Origin: Chloroflexi bacterium bin20
GTDB lineage: Bacteria > Chloroflexota > Anaerolineae > Aggregatilineales > Phototrophicaceae
Direction of reading: 5' to 3'
Length of the DNA: 64,000 nt
Assembly (NCBI GenBank): GCA_002238485.1
Contig: MPMG01000002.1
Location: 116,689-180,688 of the forward strand
Part shown: positions 1 to 8,741 of the stretch, piece by piece
How positions within the stretch are numbered: the first letter of the stretch is position 1
Layout: every line of letters begins with the position of its first letter
Notes under the pieces: generated by a model
Database searches by the model: none
What the model was told of the DNA's origin: nothing
What the model saw: only the letters and a program-made list of their open reading frames with translations
Translations under genes and position numbers: made by a program

Positions 1-818
1 AATCCTGCCGCGCTCCAGCCGATGCCTTCATGCCGCCTGCGTAGCTGCTCGTACAAGGCCAGCGCCACCCTTTCATCACGCCAATCATAATCGGCTTTCT
101 GCGCAAAGGGACTGCTGGCTGTGCGCGTGCCGCCGCGACCATCGCCAGAGCCGAAGCTGTCGATGACGATGCGCTGGGCGCCGGTAGACAGCAGCCGCGC
201 CGCGAAATCGACTGTGTGGGGAAGACAAGGCGCAACGGCGATCTGCACGCGGATGCCCCGAGCCAGCGCCTGCTCTATTGCCGCGAAACGGCGCTCAATA
301 TCGGCGCTCGTCGGTCCATAAGGCAGGTCGCCACGGTCGGTTTCGATTGTCATGCCCAGCCATACATAGGGAATCTGCGCCAGCAAATCCAGGTCGTCCA
401 GCAGCGCCGCCGCCCGCGTATGCAGCAGCAGCAGATCGAGATCCTCATATTGGGCGAAGACTTGCAGGCAGCGCCGCGTCAGCCGCAGCTTGCGTTCGAT
501 AGGCTGGTAGGGGTCGGTCACCGGGCTGCAGAAGATGCGCAGGGTTTGCCGCGCGGGATGTCTTGCCAGCTGTGCCGCCAGCAACTCGGGCGCATTGCTT
601 TTGACGATCAGCGCCTCGCCCCAGCCTTCATCGCTTTGCCGGGCAAAGAGCCAGTTGGGCAGGCTGCGCGCATAACAAAATGCGCCGCAATAGCGTTTGC
701 CCAAGCCACAGCCAGCCGCCCAGGACAAGCTGTGCGTGAAAGGCAACTCGCCGGTCTGCAAGAAGCCGCCGCGCTGTGGCGTCAGGATCGATTTGGCGAT
801 TAGGCTGCGTATGCGCAT
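1..818 (-). CDS. Radical SAM protein, SPL-like (partial, runs off window start)
   Basis: The first 272 residues are visible; the C-terminus lies outside the window. Residues 37-48 read CGLGKRYCGAFC, a CX6CX3C cysteine cluster followed by YAR, which looks like the 4Fe-4S/SAM cluster site of the spore-photolyase-like (COG1533) radical SAM group but with wider spacing than the usual CX3CX2C. Downstream stretches such as IFCSPVTDPYQPIE and VWLGMTIETD match the conserved core seen in that group (strand-rich TIM-barrel segments). The start is chosen at the ATG seven bases after a TACAAT -10 element, implying a leaderless mRNA. No other radical SAM gene is nearby, so substrate cannot be guessed. Family assignment is from motifs only. 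Confidence 0.65.
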   Translation of the reverse strand, partial: MRIRSLIAKSILTPQRGGFLQTGELPFTHSLSWAAGCGLGKRYCGAFCYARSLPNWLFARQSDEGWGEALIVKSNAPELLAAQLARHPARQTLRIFCSPVTDPYQPIERKLRLTRRCLQVFAQYEDLDLLLLHTRAAALLDDLDLLAQIPYVWLGMTIETDRGDLPYGPTSADIERRFAAIEQALARGIRVQIAVAPCLPHTVDFAARLLSTGAQRIVIDSFGSGDGRGGTRTASSPFAQKADYDWRDERVALALYEQLRRRHEGIGWSAAG

Positions 819-825
819 GGCTGCG

Positions 826-831
826 ATTGTA
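826..831 (-). promoter_or_regulatory. -10 element TACAAT, leaderless start
   Basis: On the minus strand TGC-TACAAT lies seven bases before the ATG of the radical SAM gene. The TG one base upstream resembles an extended -10. The spacing places the transcription start at or next to the ATG, so the mRNA probably has no leader. Confidence 0.5.
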
Positions 832-931
832 GCAGGCATCCGCCCACGGCGTTCGCGAGCGACACAAGTTTCGCTCCTGCGCGGATTCTATTTTGTGGTT
901 TTGGGTTGAAAGGGCGAGGTTTCGCGCCCGA

Positions 932-2071
932 TCACAGCGCCAGGACGCGGCTTTCGGGCGGATGCGCGCTCAAAAAACGGCTGGGGACGAACGCGCCGCC
1001 TTCACGCACAATCATGCTGTCGATGAGGCGGATGCCATCGCGCCCGGGCCGATAGATGCCTGGTTCATTGGAAAAGACCATATTCTCCTGCAGGATCGTG
1101 TTATCACCAGGCGCAAGCCAGGGCGACTCGTGCCCTTCTATGCCCATGCCATGCCCGATGCGGTGGCGGATGAAGTCGCCATAACCGCCCCTGCGCAGCA
1201 CATCCAGCGCCGCCTGATTGACGCTTTCGCAGCTTGCGCCGACTTGCAGCGCAGCAGTGGCGGCCAGTCGGCAAGCATCGGCCGTCTGCAGCGCGCGCAT
1301 CAGCTCATCATCGGCATCACCGACGGCGAAGGTCGCGCCGCTTTCGGCATGATAACCGGCCACCGAAGCGCCAATGCCCGCGATTAGCGGCTCGCCGATC
1401 TGGGGCAGGCGCGCCATGGGCGACCCATGTGGCAGGGCAGCGCGCGGTCCGCTGTGCACAGTGCCGACGACAGCCGCGCCGCGCAGCCTGAATTGTTCGC
1501 CGATCTCCACCTGCATTTTCGCCAGCGTATCGCCCAAGCAGGCGCGCAAGATGTCCAATTCTGTGCCGCCGCCGCGGATAATATCGCCAGCACCCCCCAG
1601 CACGGACTCCAAACAGAAGTCCGCGTAACGCGCGGCTTTTTCAATCTGCGCAATTTCTTCGGGCTGCTTCACCCAGCGCAGCCGGTTGACCAGGTCGCAA
1701 GGTAGGCAATCCGTCTCCAGCCGCTGGGCAAGACCTAAGGACAAGCTGTCGATGGCGATGCGCCCTGCGCCGATCTCGTGCAACATCCAGGCGACCGGAT
1801 GCAGCTCGCCGGGATACTCAAAATAACTGCGGACATCGCCGATCCAGCAAGCGGCGGCATTTTCCAGCTCCAGCAGCGGCACAAACAGCACAGGCGCGCC
1901 AGCCTGCGGGACATAACAGCCGATAGGTCGTTCCGAGGCGATGTGACTGAAACCGCTGGCGTAGATGACATTGGGCGCATCCAGCAGCAGGATTCCCGCC
2001 AGGGATTCCTCTGCCAGCGCCGCCTGGATTGCCGCCACGCGCCCACGATAGAAGTTTTCGCCCAGCGGCAT
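932..2071 (-). CDS. M24-fold (creatinase/aminopeptidase P superfamily) hydrolase, metal ligands not conserved
   Basis: A 379-residue protein with the N-terminal creatinase domain (about 1-130) and a pita-bread M24 domain (about 140-375). Typical M24 landmarks are present: LPHGSP (H215), IRHRIGHGMG (H303), the HE pair at 314-315 and SNEPGIY (E336). The metal-binding set of M24 peptidases is not intact: the first Asp position is Gly232, the second is Glu243 (GYHAES), and the last Glu is Ile350 (GIRLID). Loss of metal ligands is the hallmark of the metal-free creatinase branch, so a C-N hydrolase acting on a guanidino/amide substrate is possible; a non-catalytic role is the alternative. Its ATG overlaps the stop of the M14 gene (TGATG), so the two are translationally coupled. 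Confidence 0.7.
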   Translation of the reverse strand: MPLGENFYRGRVAAIQAALAEESLAGILLLDAPNVIYASGFSHIASERPIGCYVPQAGAPVLFVPLLELENAAACWIGDVRSYFEYPGELHPVAWMLHEIGAGRIAIDSLSLGLAQRLETDCLPCDLVNRLRWVKQPEEIAQIEKAARYADFCLESVLGGAGDIIRGGGTELDILRACLGDTLAKMQVEIGEQFRLRGAAVVGTVHSGPRAALPHGSPMARLPQIGEPLIAGIGASVAGYHAESGATFAVGDADDELMRALQTADACRLAATAALQVGASCESVNQAALDVLRRGGYGDFIRHRIGHGMGIEGHESPWLAPGDNTILQENMVFSNEPGIYRPGRDGIRLIDSMIVREGGAFVPSRFLSAHPPESRVLAL

Positions 2072-3780
2072 CACGGCAGGGACAGCGAACGCATATGCAA
2101 GCCGCCTTTCTGCGCCGATGCCGTCACGCTCACAACCACGCCCGGCGCAGCCCGCAGAAGCCACTCGATGCGCGCCGATGTGTCGCTCCATTGCGGCAGC
2201 CAGGGCGACCATGTGGCAGTGCGTTCATCGCGCCCGGCCAGGTGACCGATGCTTTGCCGCGCCGAGCCCATCAGCAGCGCGCAGTCCTCCGCCTCCAGCG
2301 CGATTTCGACTGCGCCAGCCGTGCCATGCGCCAAGGCTCGCTGGGTCAGGTGGGTGGGCAGGAAGCCTTCGTTGACGACCAGCGCGCTCAGTTTGACCAA
2401 GTCGTCCGCCAGCCGCTCGGCTTCCAGCTGCCGAATGTTCAGCAGCGGGGCAGTCATGGCGTGGCGCAGCGTGAACAGGCAATTGCTGTGTAGGGTTTCG
2501 GACAAGAAGTTGCGCGCCTTCTCTGTCGTGGCGAAGCTGCGTGGCGGCGGGTTGCGGAAAGTGTACATATGCGTCCAGCCGCCGATCTCGACCAGGCCCA
2601 ACTGCGGATGCTCAAAGGGCTGCCAGTCGATGAAACCAGCGCCGTCCAGATGCTCATCGTTGTAAGCCAGCAACGTAATCTCGTCTTCGGTAGACCGGGC
2701 GCGCACCTGGTATTTAGCTGGCTGTTGGATGCCAGCCGCCAACTCTGGATTCCACAGCTCGGTGCTGAATGTGATGATGCCGAATTCGTCATAGGCCCAT
2801 TGCATCAGTGAGCCAACGCGCGGCTGGTCGGGGTCGGTGGTGAATTCTTCGTAGACCGAGATGACGGGATAGCCAGTCAGCGCTGTGCCCATTGCGCCGA
2901 TGCGCTTGTAGAGGGCGAGGTCGGCGCGTGGCAGGCTGTCGTCCGGGGCGACCAGCGAGGGCCTCAGGTGCAAGCCGCCGTGACTGTGATAGCATTGCAT
3001 GCCGGCGATATTGGGGTGGTCGAGGATGAAATCGGCGATTGCCCGCGCTTCTGGCTCGGACAAGGGCGCTTCTCCTGCGCCATATTGTCGAAATTCGGGA
3101 CGCCAGCCAGCGGGGAAGTTGCGATTGAGGTTGCCGTCACGCGGCTTTTGGACCTCGAAGTTGACGCCGTCCCAGTCGCCACGGATTTCGCCTTCGCGGT
3201 AGAGGCGGTAGTAGGGTCCGCGCCCGATCTCGCCCGCTTCTCGCAGGATCATCAGGCGCGGATCTTCGGTAGCGGTCCGCCATTCGCCAGCTGGATCGCG
3301 AATGCGCATCTGGGTGATGAAGCCATCGCCATTCATGTCACGCTGGCACAAGCCTTGCGTCTGTTCTTCGCCGGGCAAATGACGTCCATTGCCACACCAG
3401 TGATGCGGCGTCTTCAGGCTGATCTCTGCGCCATCGGGATTGATGCGCGGGATGATGTAAAAAGCCAGCTTGTCCAACAGCCAGCTGACATTGGCGTCAA
3501 GGCCGTAATTGGTCAGCAGATACCAGATGGTATAGACGGCGGTCTGGGTGGTGGCGACTTCTTCGGCGTGGATGCCGGCGTCGATGTAAAAAGCCGGCTT
3601 GTCAGTGTGCGACCCCGTGGCGGTGTTGGTCACCGTCATACAATGGATGGCTCGTCCGCGCCAACTCTGCCCGATGACTTCTAGGCTTGCCAGCGCCGGA
3701 TACGCGTCCGCCAGCCCCTGCAAGTGATTGCACAACGTCTGGTAGTCGAAGTATTCGCCAAAGTCGATAGCGGTTGACAT
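2071..3780 (-). CDS. M14 family zinc carboxypeptidase
   Basis: A 569-residue protein. The M14 zinc site is visible as HAEE (H71 and E74) in DAGIHAEEVATTQT, the third ligand His in CYHSHGG, the substrate-binding NLNRNFPAGW, and a catalytic Glu in TFSTELWNPE. The M14 domain covers about the first 400 residues; the last ~170 are an extension I do not recognise. No signal peptide is visible, so it probably acts in the cytoplasm, trimming peptides or amidated amino acids. A strong AGGAG ribosome site precedes the ATG. It sits between a cyclic amidohydrolase and the creatinase-fold gene in a same-strand run, which suggests a shared catabolic role. Confidence 0.85.
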   Translation of the reverse strand: MSTAIDFGEYFDYQTLCNHLQGLADAYPALASLEVIGQSWRGRAIHCMTVTNTATGSHTDKPAFYIDAGIHAEEVATTQTAVYTIWYLLTNYGLDANVSWLLDKLAFYIIPRINPDGAEISLKTPHHWCGNGRHLPGEEQTQGLCQRDMNGDGFITQMRIRDPAGEWRTATEDPRLMILREAGEIGRGPYYRLYREGEIRGDWDGVNFEVQKPRDGNLNRNFPAGWRPEFRQYGAGEAPLSEPEARAIADFILDHPNIAGMQCYHSHGGLHLRPSLVAPDDSLPRADLALYKRIGAMGTALTGYPVISVYEEFTTDPDQPRVGSLMQWAYDEFGIITFSTELWNPELAAGIQQPAKYQVRARSTEDEITLLAYNDEHLDGAGFIDWQPFEHPQLGLVEIGGWTHMYTFRNPPPRSFATTEKARNFLSETLHSNCLFTLRHAMTAPLLNIRQLEAERLADDLVKLSALVVNEGFLPTHLTQRALAHGTAGAVEIALEAEDCALLMGSARQSIGHLAGRDERTATWSPWLPQWSDTSARIEWLLRAAPGVVVSVTASAQKGGLHMRSLSLP

Positions 3781-3816
3781 GCCGTCTCCTGATTCGCCTT
3801 CGTCCCTTGTGTTGAT

Positions 3817-5220
3817 TCAGAAGTCTTGACTAACGCGTGCCATGTCGGGACGCACAAATTGGCCGCCGCCTTGTTCGCCGACCACCTGCCCATCGACATA
3901 GACCGTTTTGCCATTGACGATCGTCCGCGCAACCCGGCCGCGGAAGGTCATGCCGGCGTAGAGCTTGTCACAATCGCGCGCCTGGCTGAAGAGCATGTCG
4001 CGGTGAATGGTCGTCTGCGCCTGGGGATCATAGATGACCAGGTCGGCAAACGCACCCACAGCGATATGCCCGCGCTCGGGATAAACGCCGAAACGTTTCG
4101 CGCCATTGGTCGCCACCAGCTCGACCGCCTTGTTGATGCTGATGCGCCCGTTCAGCGCTTCGTGCATCACGCCCGGCAGCAGCTCTTCGACGCCTGGCGC
4201 GCCTGGTGGAGTCGCCCAGATATCTTCGCGGGCGCTTTCTTTTTCGGCGACAGTGAAGGGCGAATGGTCGGTGGTGATGGCCATCAACGCGCCATCGCGC
4301 AAGCCGCCCCACAGCGCTTCTTGATCGGCAGATTTGCGCAGGGGCGGGTTGATCTTGGCATAGGGACCCACGCGCGCCAAATCGTCTTCGGTGAAGAGCA
4401 GGTAGTGCGGGCAAGTTTCTGCGCTGGCGGTCGATCCCGTGGCTTTGAAACGGCGAAAGACATCCAAAGCCTCGGCACAGCTAAGGTGAGCGATATGCAG
4501 CTGCGCGCCGATGCTCTCGTTGAGCGTGAGCAACGTGGCAATGGCCAGCGCCTCGACATGCGGCGGACGCGATTCGCCATGCGCAGGCACATCATTACGC
4601 CCATCGGCGATCAACTGCGCCGTATGCCATTCCAGCAGTTGGTTGTTTTCAGCGTGCACCGCGCAGACCAAGCCCGTTTCCGCCACCAATTGCAGCGCCT
4701 GAAGCAGCTGCGGCACATCGGGCAGGCAGAGCCCCTCAAATTCATCATCGCGTCCCTTTGGCGCTGATGTCATGAAGATCTTGAAGGCGATCGCGCCCTC
4801 GTCGACCATGGCGGCGATCTCCTCGCGGTCGAGCAAACCTGGCGCGCCGTACAAGCCGAAATTGACATAACTGTCGCGCTGTGCCAGCGCCTTGCGCATG
4901 CGAAAGATCTCGCCAGTGGCGCAGCAGGGCTTGCTGATGGGCATCTCGAAGATGGTGGTGACTCCGCCAGCCGCCGCCGCCCGCGTTTCTGTGGCGAAGT
5001 CGCCTCGCTGGGGATAGGCAGGCGCGCGGCAATGAAAATGTATGTCGATTGCGCCGGGCAGCAACAGCTTGCCGCCGGCATCAATAGTCTGGTCGGCGTA
5101 GATGCCAGTCGAATCGCTGCATAGCAGGGCGATGCGTCCATCGCGGATGCCCAGATCGAGGCGGTTGATGCCGCTTTCCAGGACAACCTGTGCGTTGGTA
5201 ATCAAAGTGTCCAGCCGCAA
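3817..5220 (-). CDS. Cyclic amidohydrolase (dihydroorotase/hydantoinase/allantoinase family)
   Basis: A 467-residue metallo-amidohydrolase. Seen: the DIHFH metal motif (DxHxH) in the first barrel strand, the carbamylated-lysine strand AIAFKIFMTSA, metal His in AVHAEN and LHIAHLSC, and the catalytic Asp in AITTDHSPF. This is the binuclear layout of dihydropyrimidinases, hydantoinases and allantoinases; substrate cannot be fixed further. The start is taken as TTG at 5220, because AGGAAG lies five bases upstream; an ATG 39 bases further upstream overlaps a TATACT promoter-like element and has no ribosome site. It lies just downstream of the M20 gene, and hydantoinase plus M20 (carbamoylase-like) is a known pairing for opening and deamidating cyclic ureides. 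Confidence 0.85.
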   Translation of the reverse strand: MRLDTLITNAQVVLESGINRLDLGIRDGRIALLCSDSTGIYADQTIDAGGKLLLPGAIDIHFHCRAPAYPQRGDFATETRAAAAGGVTTIFEMPISKPCCATGEIFRMRKALAQRDSYVNFGLYGAPGLLDREEIAAMVDEGAIAFKIFMTSAPKGRDDEFEGLCLPDVPQLLQALQLVAETGLVCAVHAENNQLLEWHTAQLIADGRNDVPAHGESRPPHVEALAIATLLTLNESIGAQLHIAHLSCAEALDVFRRFKATGSTASAETCPHYLLFTEDDLARVGPYAKINPPLRKSADQEALWGGLRDGALMAITTDHSPFTVAEKESAREDIWATPPGAPGVEELLPGVMHEALNGRISINKAVELVATNGAKRFGVYPERGHIAVGAFADLVIYDPQAQTTIHRDMLFSQARDCDKLYAGMTFRGRVARTIVNGKTVYVDGQVVGEQGGGQFVRPDMARVSQDF

Positions 5221-5342
5221 ATCAGCTTCCTTTCTCGTGTTTGCAGGGGAGTATAACATCTAACCGCCCTCGCCTCCGGCAGGTCAGGTGGTTGATATTT
5301 TCATGATTAACTTGGGATTACTTATATTCTGTGGTTCAGCCT

Positions 5343-6482
5343 TTACAGCACGCGCGCCACAAAATCGCAGAGAATAGATGTGGTCGCGGCATATTCAGTC
5401 AGCAGCACATGCTCATTGGCGGCGTGAGCGACTTCATAGCTGCCGGGACCAAAGATGATCATGTCGCCGAGCGCCAGGTCCATCAGGTGCTTGGCATCGC
5501 TGCCCGGCAAATAGCCGATCGGTCCTGGGTGCGCGCCCAGCTCGCGGCTGACGCAATCCAGAAAGAGCTGCCCCAGCTCGGTTTCCAGCCTCGATTCGAA
5601 CCAGCTGGAAAATACAAAGTCGCCCAGGCTGGCGCTGGCCGGCGCGATATCCACAGAGTCGAGCACGGCTTGCAGTTCGGCGCGTACCTGTGACGGGTCT
5701 TCGCGCGGGATCATGCGCCTGTCGAGCTGGATGGCGCAGCTGTCGGGCACGGCATTGGCAGTGCTGCCGCCGCTGATGACGCCGATATTGCAGGTTGGGC
5801 AGCCGACCATGGGGTGCCTTCTCGCCGATAGCTCGCGGTGATAGCCCTCCAAGGACTTGATGATTTTGCCCATGGCCACGATGGCGTTGATGCCGCGGTC
5901 TGGGTTGGTGGCATGCACCGATTTGCCGCGCACCTGGACTGTCGCCCGCAGCACGCCCTTGTGCGCTGTGGCCACGCGGTTGGCGGTCTGTTCGCCCACG
6001 ATGATGAAGTTGCAGACCGGCAGATGCCCCTCGTCCGCCAGCCATTTTGTGCCCAGCTGCCCGCCCACTTCTTCTTCCGCCGCTGCCACCAGCACGAGCG
6101 AACCACGCAGGTCTCGCCGAGCCATTTGCCGCATGGCCAGCATCATAGAGGCCAAGGGGGCTTTGTCGTCGACGCTGCCCTTGCCATAGAGCGCGCCATC
6201 GCGGACGATCGCGGCGTAGGGATCGACATGCCAGTTGCGGGCTTCGTCGGCGGCAATGGGCACAGTGTCGATGTGCGCATGCAGCATGATGCGCGGCTCG
6301 CCTTCACCCAGCATCGCGATGGTATTGAGCGCCTCGGGCTTGGCGGAAGGCGCTATCTGCCGCACCAGGCAGCCGATGGCACGCATCTCATCGGCAACGA
6401 AATCAGCCATGGCGCGGGTGTCGCCAGGTGGGTTGGGCGACGGGATCTGCACCAGCCGCCGCAGCAAGTCAATCGCGATCAT
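5343..6482 (-). CDS. M20 family metallohydrolase (ArgE/DapE/carbamoylase-like)
   Basis: A 379-residue M20 enzyme. Zinc ligands and catalytic residues are visible in order: LHAHIDTVP (His, with Asp two after), GKGSVDDKAP (bridging Asp), AAEEEVGGQLG (Glu base and ligand), and SDAKHLMD near the C-terminus. The lid/dimerisation domain occupies roughly residues 175-290. It removes an N-acyl or N-carbamoyl group or a terminal amino acid; the exact substrate is open. The ATG starts immediately after the stop of the VOC gene, so the two are coupled. With the hydantoinase-like gene downstream, an N-carbamoyl-amino-acid amidohydrolase role is plausible inference. Confidence 0.85.
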   Translation of the reverse strand: MIAIDLLRRLVQIPSPNPPGDTRAMADFVADEMRAIGCLVRQIAPSAKPEALNTIAMLGEGEPRIMLHAHIDTVPIAADEARNWHVDPYAAIVRDGALYGKGSVDDKAPLASMMLAMRQMARRDLRGSLVLVAAAEEEVGGQLGTKWLADEGHLPVCNFIIVGEQTANRVATAHKGVLRATVQVRGKSVHATNPDRGINAIVAMGKIIKSLEGYHRELSARRHPMVGCPTCNIGVISGGSTANAVPDSCAIQLDRRMIPREDPSQVRAELQAVLDSVDIAPASASLGDFVFSSWFESRLETELGQLFLDCVSRELGAHPGPIGYLPGSDAKHLMDLALGDMIIFGPGSYEVAHAANEHVLLTEYAATTSILCDFVARVL

Positions 6483-6947
6483 CTATATGCCCTGCACCGA
6501 CTTGTATTCTTCCAGCTCTTCGGGACTGTAGACCTGCATCAGTTCCAGCTCGACGCCGCCGGCTTCTTGCTCGAGGAATGCCACCCAGCCTTCGGGATGG
6601 ACATGACTGCCTTTGACCTTGCAAGCTGCGCATTCTTTGAGCGTTGCGCCTTTGGCTTGGGCAGCCGCCAACGCCTCGTCGATATTGGGCACGGCATAGC
6701 AGATATGATGCAAGCCTTCGTAGCCGCGGTCTTTGATCCAGGCGTCATACCGTCCGCCCGAGTCCATCGACTGGCAAAGCTGGTATTCGACATCGCCGAC
6801 ATTGAAGATGACGACGACATTGCGCGATTTGCCGTATTCGTGCACTTCGGCATCTAGCGCCAGACCGAGGAATTCTTGATAATTGCGCAGCGCCGTCCGC
6901 GCGTCCTTCACCGCAAATGCCATGTGTTTGATATAACGTTCGTGCAT
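6483..6947 (-). CDS. VOC/glyoxalase-fold protein, methylmalonyl-CoA epimerase-like
   Basis: A 154-residue single VOC protein with the two beta-alpha-beta-beta-beta modules. Putative metal ligands follow the methylmalonyl-CoA epimerase/glyoxalase pattern: His in IKHMAFAV, Gln in VEYQLCQ, His in LHHICYAV and Glu in GVELELMQ. Substrate is not determined. It is first gene of the minus-strand operon, preceded by GGAGGA and a TATAAT element. VOC enzymes that epimerise or lyse small acids fit a catabolic operon, but the association with M20 and hydantoinase genes is not diagnostic. Confidence 0.75.
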   Translation of the reverse strand: MHERYIKHMAFAVKDARTALRNYQEFLGLALDAEVHEYGKSRNVVVIFNVGDVEYQLCQSMDSGGRYDAWIKDRGYEGLHHICYAVPNIDEALAAAQAKGATLKECAACKVKGSHVHPEGWVAFLEQEAGGVELELMQVYSPEELEEYKSVQGI

Positions 6948-6977
6948 GATTGTCCTCCGGATAGGATAATTGCTGAG

Positions 6978-6983
6978 ATTATA
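6978..6983 (-). promoter_or_regulatory. -10 element TATAAT for the VOC-M20 operon
   Basis: A consensus TATAAT reads leftwards about 30 bases before the VOC start codon, with a GGAGGA ribosome site in between. No clear -35 is seen. Confidence 0.45.
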
Positions 6984-7033
6984 GTGTTTTCTGGCCGGCC
7001 AGGCATCAAGCCAATCGCGAGAATTCCATCGCC

Positions 7034-7083
7034 CCTAATCCCGATAGCGGGACCGAGAGGGGGTAGTGCGTTCGCACCGCCCC
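7034..7083. repeat. Intergenic hairpin repeat (CCCCT..AGGGGG plus GTGCG..CGCAC)
   Basis: Two adjacent stem-loops lie between divergent genes: a CCCCTAATCCC / GGGACCGAGAGGGGG hairpin and a GTGCGTTCGCAC hairpin ending in CGCCCC. Both belong to the repeat family described for 58498 and 60455. A TAAAAT just after it may be the promoter of the enolase-superfamily gene. Confidence 0.5.
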
Positions 7084-7125
7084 TGTGGGTAAAATCACGC
7101 AAACGCTTGCAGTCGAGGACCAGGC

Positions 7126-8250
7126 ATGAAGATCACCAGCGTAGAAGCTATCCCGCTCTTTGCGTCTTTTGCCGAGGCGCTGGGAGAGGCGCCGCCCGAG
7201 CTTACCAGGCCGGCTTTCAGCATGCGCGGCAATCCGCTGCTCGGGCAGGGCGCGGTCATCGTGCGCATCAATACGGATGCGGGTCTGGTCGGCATAGGCG
7301 AGGCGATGGGACGACCGGGGCCGCGCGGCACAGCAGCACACATCAACGAGGTGCTCGCGCCATTGCTGCTGGGCACAGACCCGCGGCATCATCACGCGCT
7401 CTACACAGCCATGAACGAGCAGATGCGTTTCGCGCCAATGGGCATCAGCGGTGTCGATATGGCGCTGTGGGATTTGCGCGGCAAGATGTATGGCGATTCC
7501 CTGCCAAACTTGCTGGGTGGCGCTGTACGAGACAGCATCGACTGCTATGCCAGCCCCATCCCCTACCTGCCCAGCCCCGCCGCATCTGCCAGCAAGGCCC
7601 GCGATTTCTTGGCCCAGGGATTCGGCGCAGTGAAGCTGAAGATCGGTCGCGGCATCCGCATCGACCTGGCGCATGTCGAGGCGGTCAGCGAGACAATCGG
7701 CGCCGAGACCAAACTGCTGGTCGATGCCAATGGCGCATACACAGTCAGCCAAAGCATCGCGCTGGCAAAAGAGCTGGTGCGGCTGGGCGTTTATTGGCTG
7801 GAAGAGCCGGTACATCCGGAATTTCCCGATGACCTGGCGCGAATCCGCCGGCGAGTCGATCTGCCGGTGGTTTCTGGCGAGTGGCTGGGCAGCTGGTTTC
7901 AATTCCGCGATCTGCTGCGCGCCGAGGCGGTGGATATCATCATGCCCAATATCACGCGCTGTGGCGGCTTGACCGGACTGATGAAGATCGCCGACCTGGC
8001 TATGCTGGACAATGTGCTGGTCGCGCCCCATGGAGTCGGCGCGGGCCTGGGCATCGTGGCGGCTGTCGCGGCTTGCGCTGTGCTGCCCAACTTCCTGATT
8101 TATGAATACAACCAGCTCTTCAATCCGCTGCGGCAGGCGGTCATAAATGAGCGCATCGACTTCCGTGATGGCGCGCTGCACGCCAGCCCCGGGCCTGGCT
8201 TGGGCATCAGCCTGGACGATACAACAGTGCAGCGATACCGAGTTGACTAG
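7126..8250 (+). CDS. Mandelate racemase/muconate lactonizing enzyme family protein
   Basis: A 374-residue enolase-superfamily enzyme. The N-terminal capping domain is followed by a TIM barrel with the KxK catalytic pair (K170 and K172 in VKLKIGRG), metal ligands Asp in LLVDANGAY and Glu in YWLEEPV and VVSGEWLG, and a catalytic His302 in VAPHGVG. That residue set is that of mandelate-racemase-type sugar-acid dehydratases. Substrate is probably a sugar acid or hydroxy acid, not determinable here. GAGGA precedes the ATG. Its TAG stop shares the palindromic CTAG with the stop of the convergent cupin gene. Confidence 0.88.
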   Translation: MKITSVEAIPLFASFAEALGEAPPELTRPAFSMRGNPLLGQGAVIVRINTDAGLVGIGEAMGRPGPRGTAAHINEVLAPLLLGTDPRHHHALYTAMNEQMRFAPMGISGVDMALWDLRGKMYGDSLPNLLGGAVRDSIDCYASPIPYLPSPAASASKARDFLAQGFGAVKLKIGRGIRIDLAHVEAVSETIGAETKLLVDANGAYTVSQSIALAKELVRLGVYWLEEPVHPEFPDDLARIRRRVDLPVVSGEWLGSWFQFRDLLRAEAVDIIMPNITRCGGLTGLMKIADLAMLDNVLVAPHGVGAGLGIVAAVAACAVLPNFLIYEYNQLFNPLRQAVINERIDFRDGALHASPGPGLGISLDDTTVQRYRVD

Positions 8251-8639
8251 TCGCCAGCCTCGGGACGGGCATAGTCGTCCGCAAATCGCGCGATATCGGC
8301 TTGCTGCCAATTGCCAAAGGCGACTTCCAATACGCGCAGGGCAGGACCGCGGCTGGACAGGCGGTGTTTCGCCCCGGCGGGAATCCAGATTTCTGCGCCG
8401 GCATCGGCTTCAATCAGCTGCTCGTTCACCTGCACCAGCGCGCCATCATCCAGCACGATCCACAACTCGGCGCGGGCGGTATGCGCTTGCAGGCTCAGGC
8501 GCTGTCCGGGCGCAACCGTCATCAAACTGACCGTGACTTCGCTGTTCTGCGCATATTGACGGAATCTGCCCCAGGGACGGTCCACCTGCTCGACTGGCGG
8601 CGCTGCCTCGGGGATGGGCTTGGTGACAAAACTAGACAT
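8247..8639 (-). CDS. Stand-alone cupin, type II phosphomannose isomerase-like
   Basis: A 130-residue single cupin. The opening PWGRFRQY and the core LSLQAHTARAELWIVLDDGA followed by IWIPAGAKHRLSS match the C-terminal domain of type II mannose-6-phosphate isomerase/GDP-mannose pyrophosphorylase fusions, but here there is no nucleotidyltransferase domain. Metal ligands would be H, E and the later H; the usual H-x-H is reduced. The ATG at 8639 with AGAGGA upstream is preferred to a TTG two codons earlier. Its function could be sugar-phosphate isomerisation or sugar binding. It converges tail to tail with the enolase-superfamily gene. Confidence 0.75.
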   Translation of the reverse strand: MSSFVTKPIPEAAPPVEQVDRPWGRFRQYAQNSEVTVSLMTVAPGQRLSLQAHTARAELWIVLDDGALVQVNEQLIEADAGAEIWIPAGAKHRLSSRGPALRVLEVAFGNWQQADIARFADDYARPEAGD

Positions 8640-8728
8640 GGGCAATCCTCTGCGCGAATGGGACGGGCTGTTTTTACCACATAGACGCGAAGCCGCCAGA
8701 TTGATTGCCCGGCAATGCGCGCTGCGGC

Positions 8729-8734
8729 TACAAT
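8729..8734 (+). promoter_or_regulatory. -10 element TACAAT, leaderless start
   Basis: TACAAT lies exactly seven bases before the SDR start codon, the same spacing as at 826. No ribosome site is present between them. A weak TTGCCC sits 18 bases upstream. Confidence 0.5.
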
Positions 8735-8741
8735 TGCCGGC

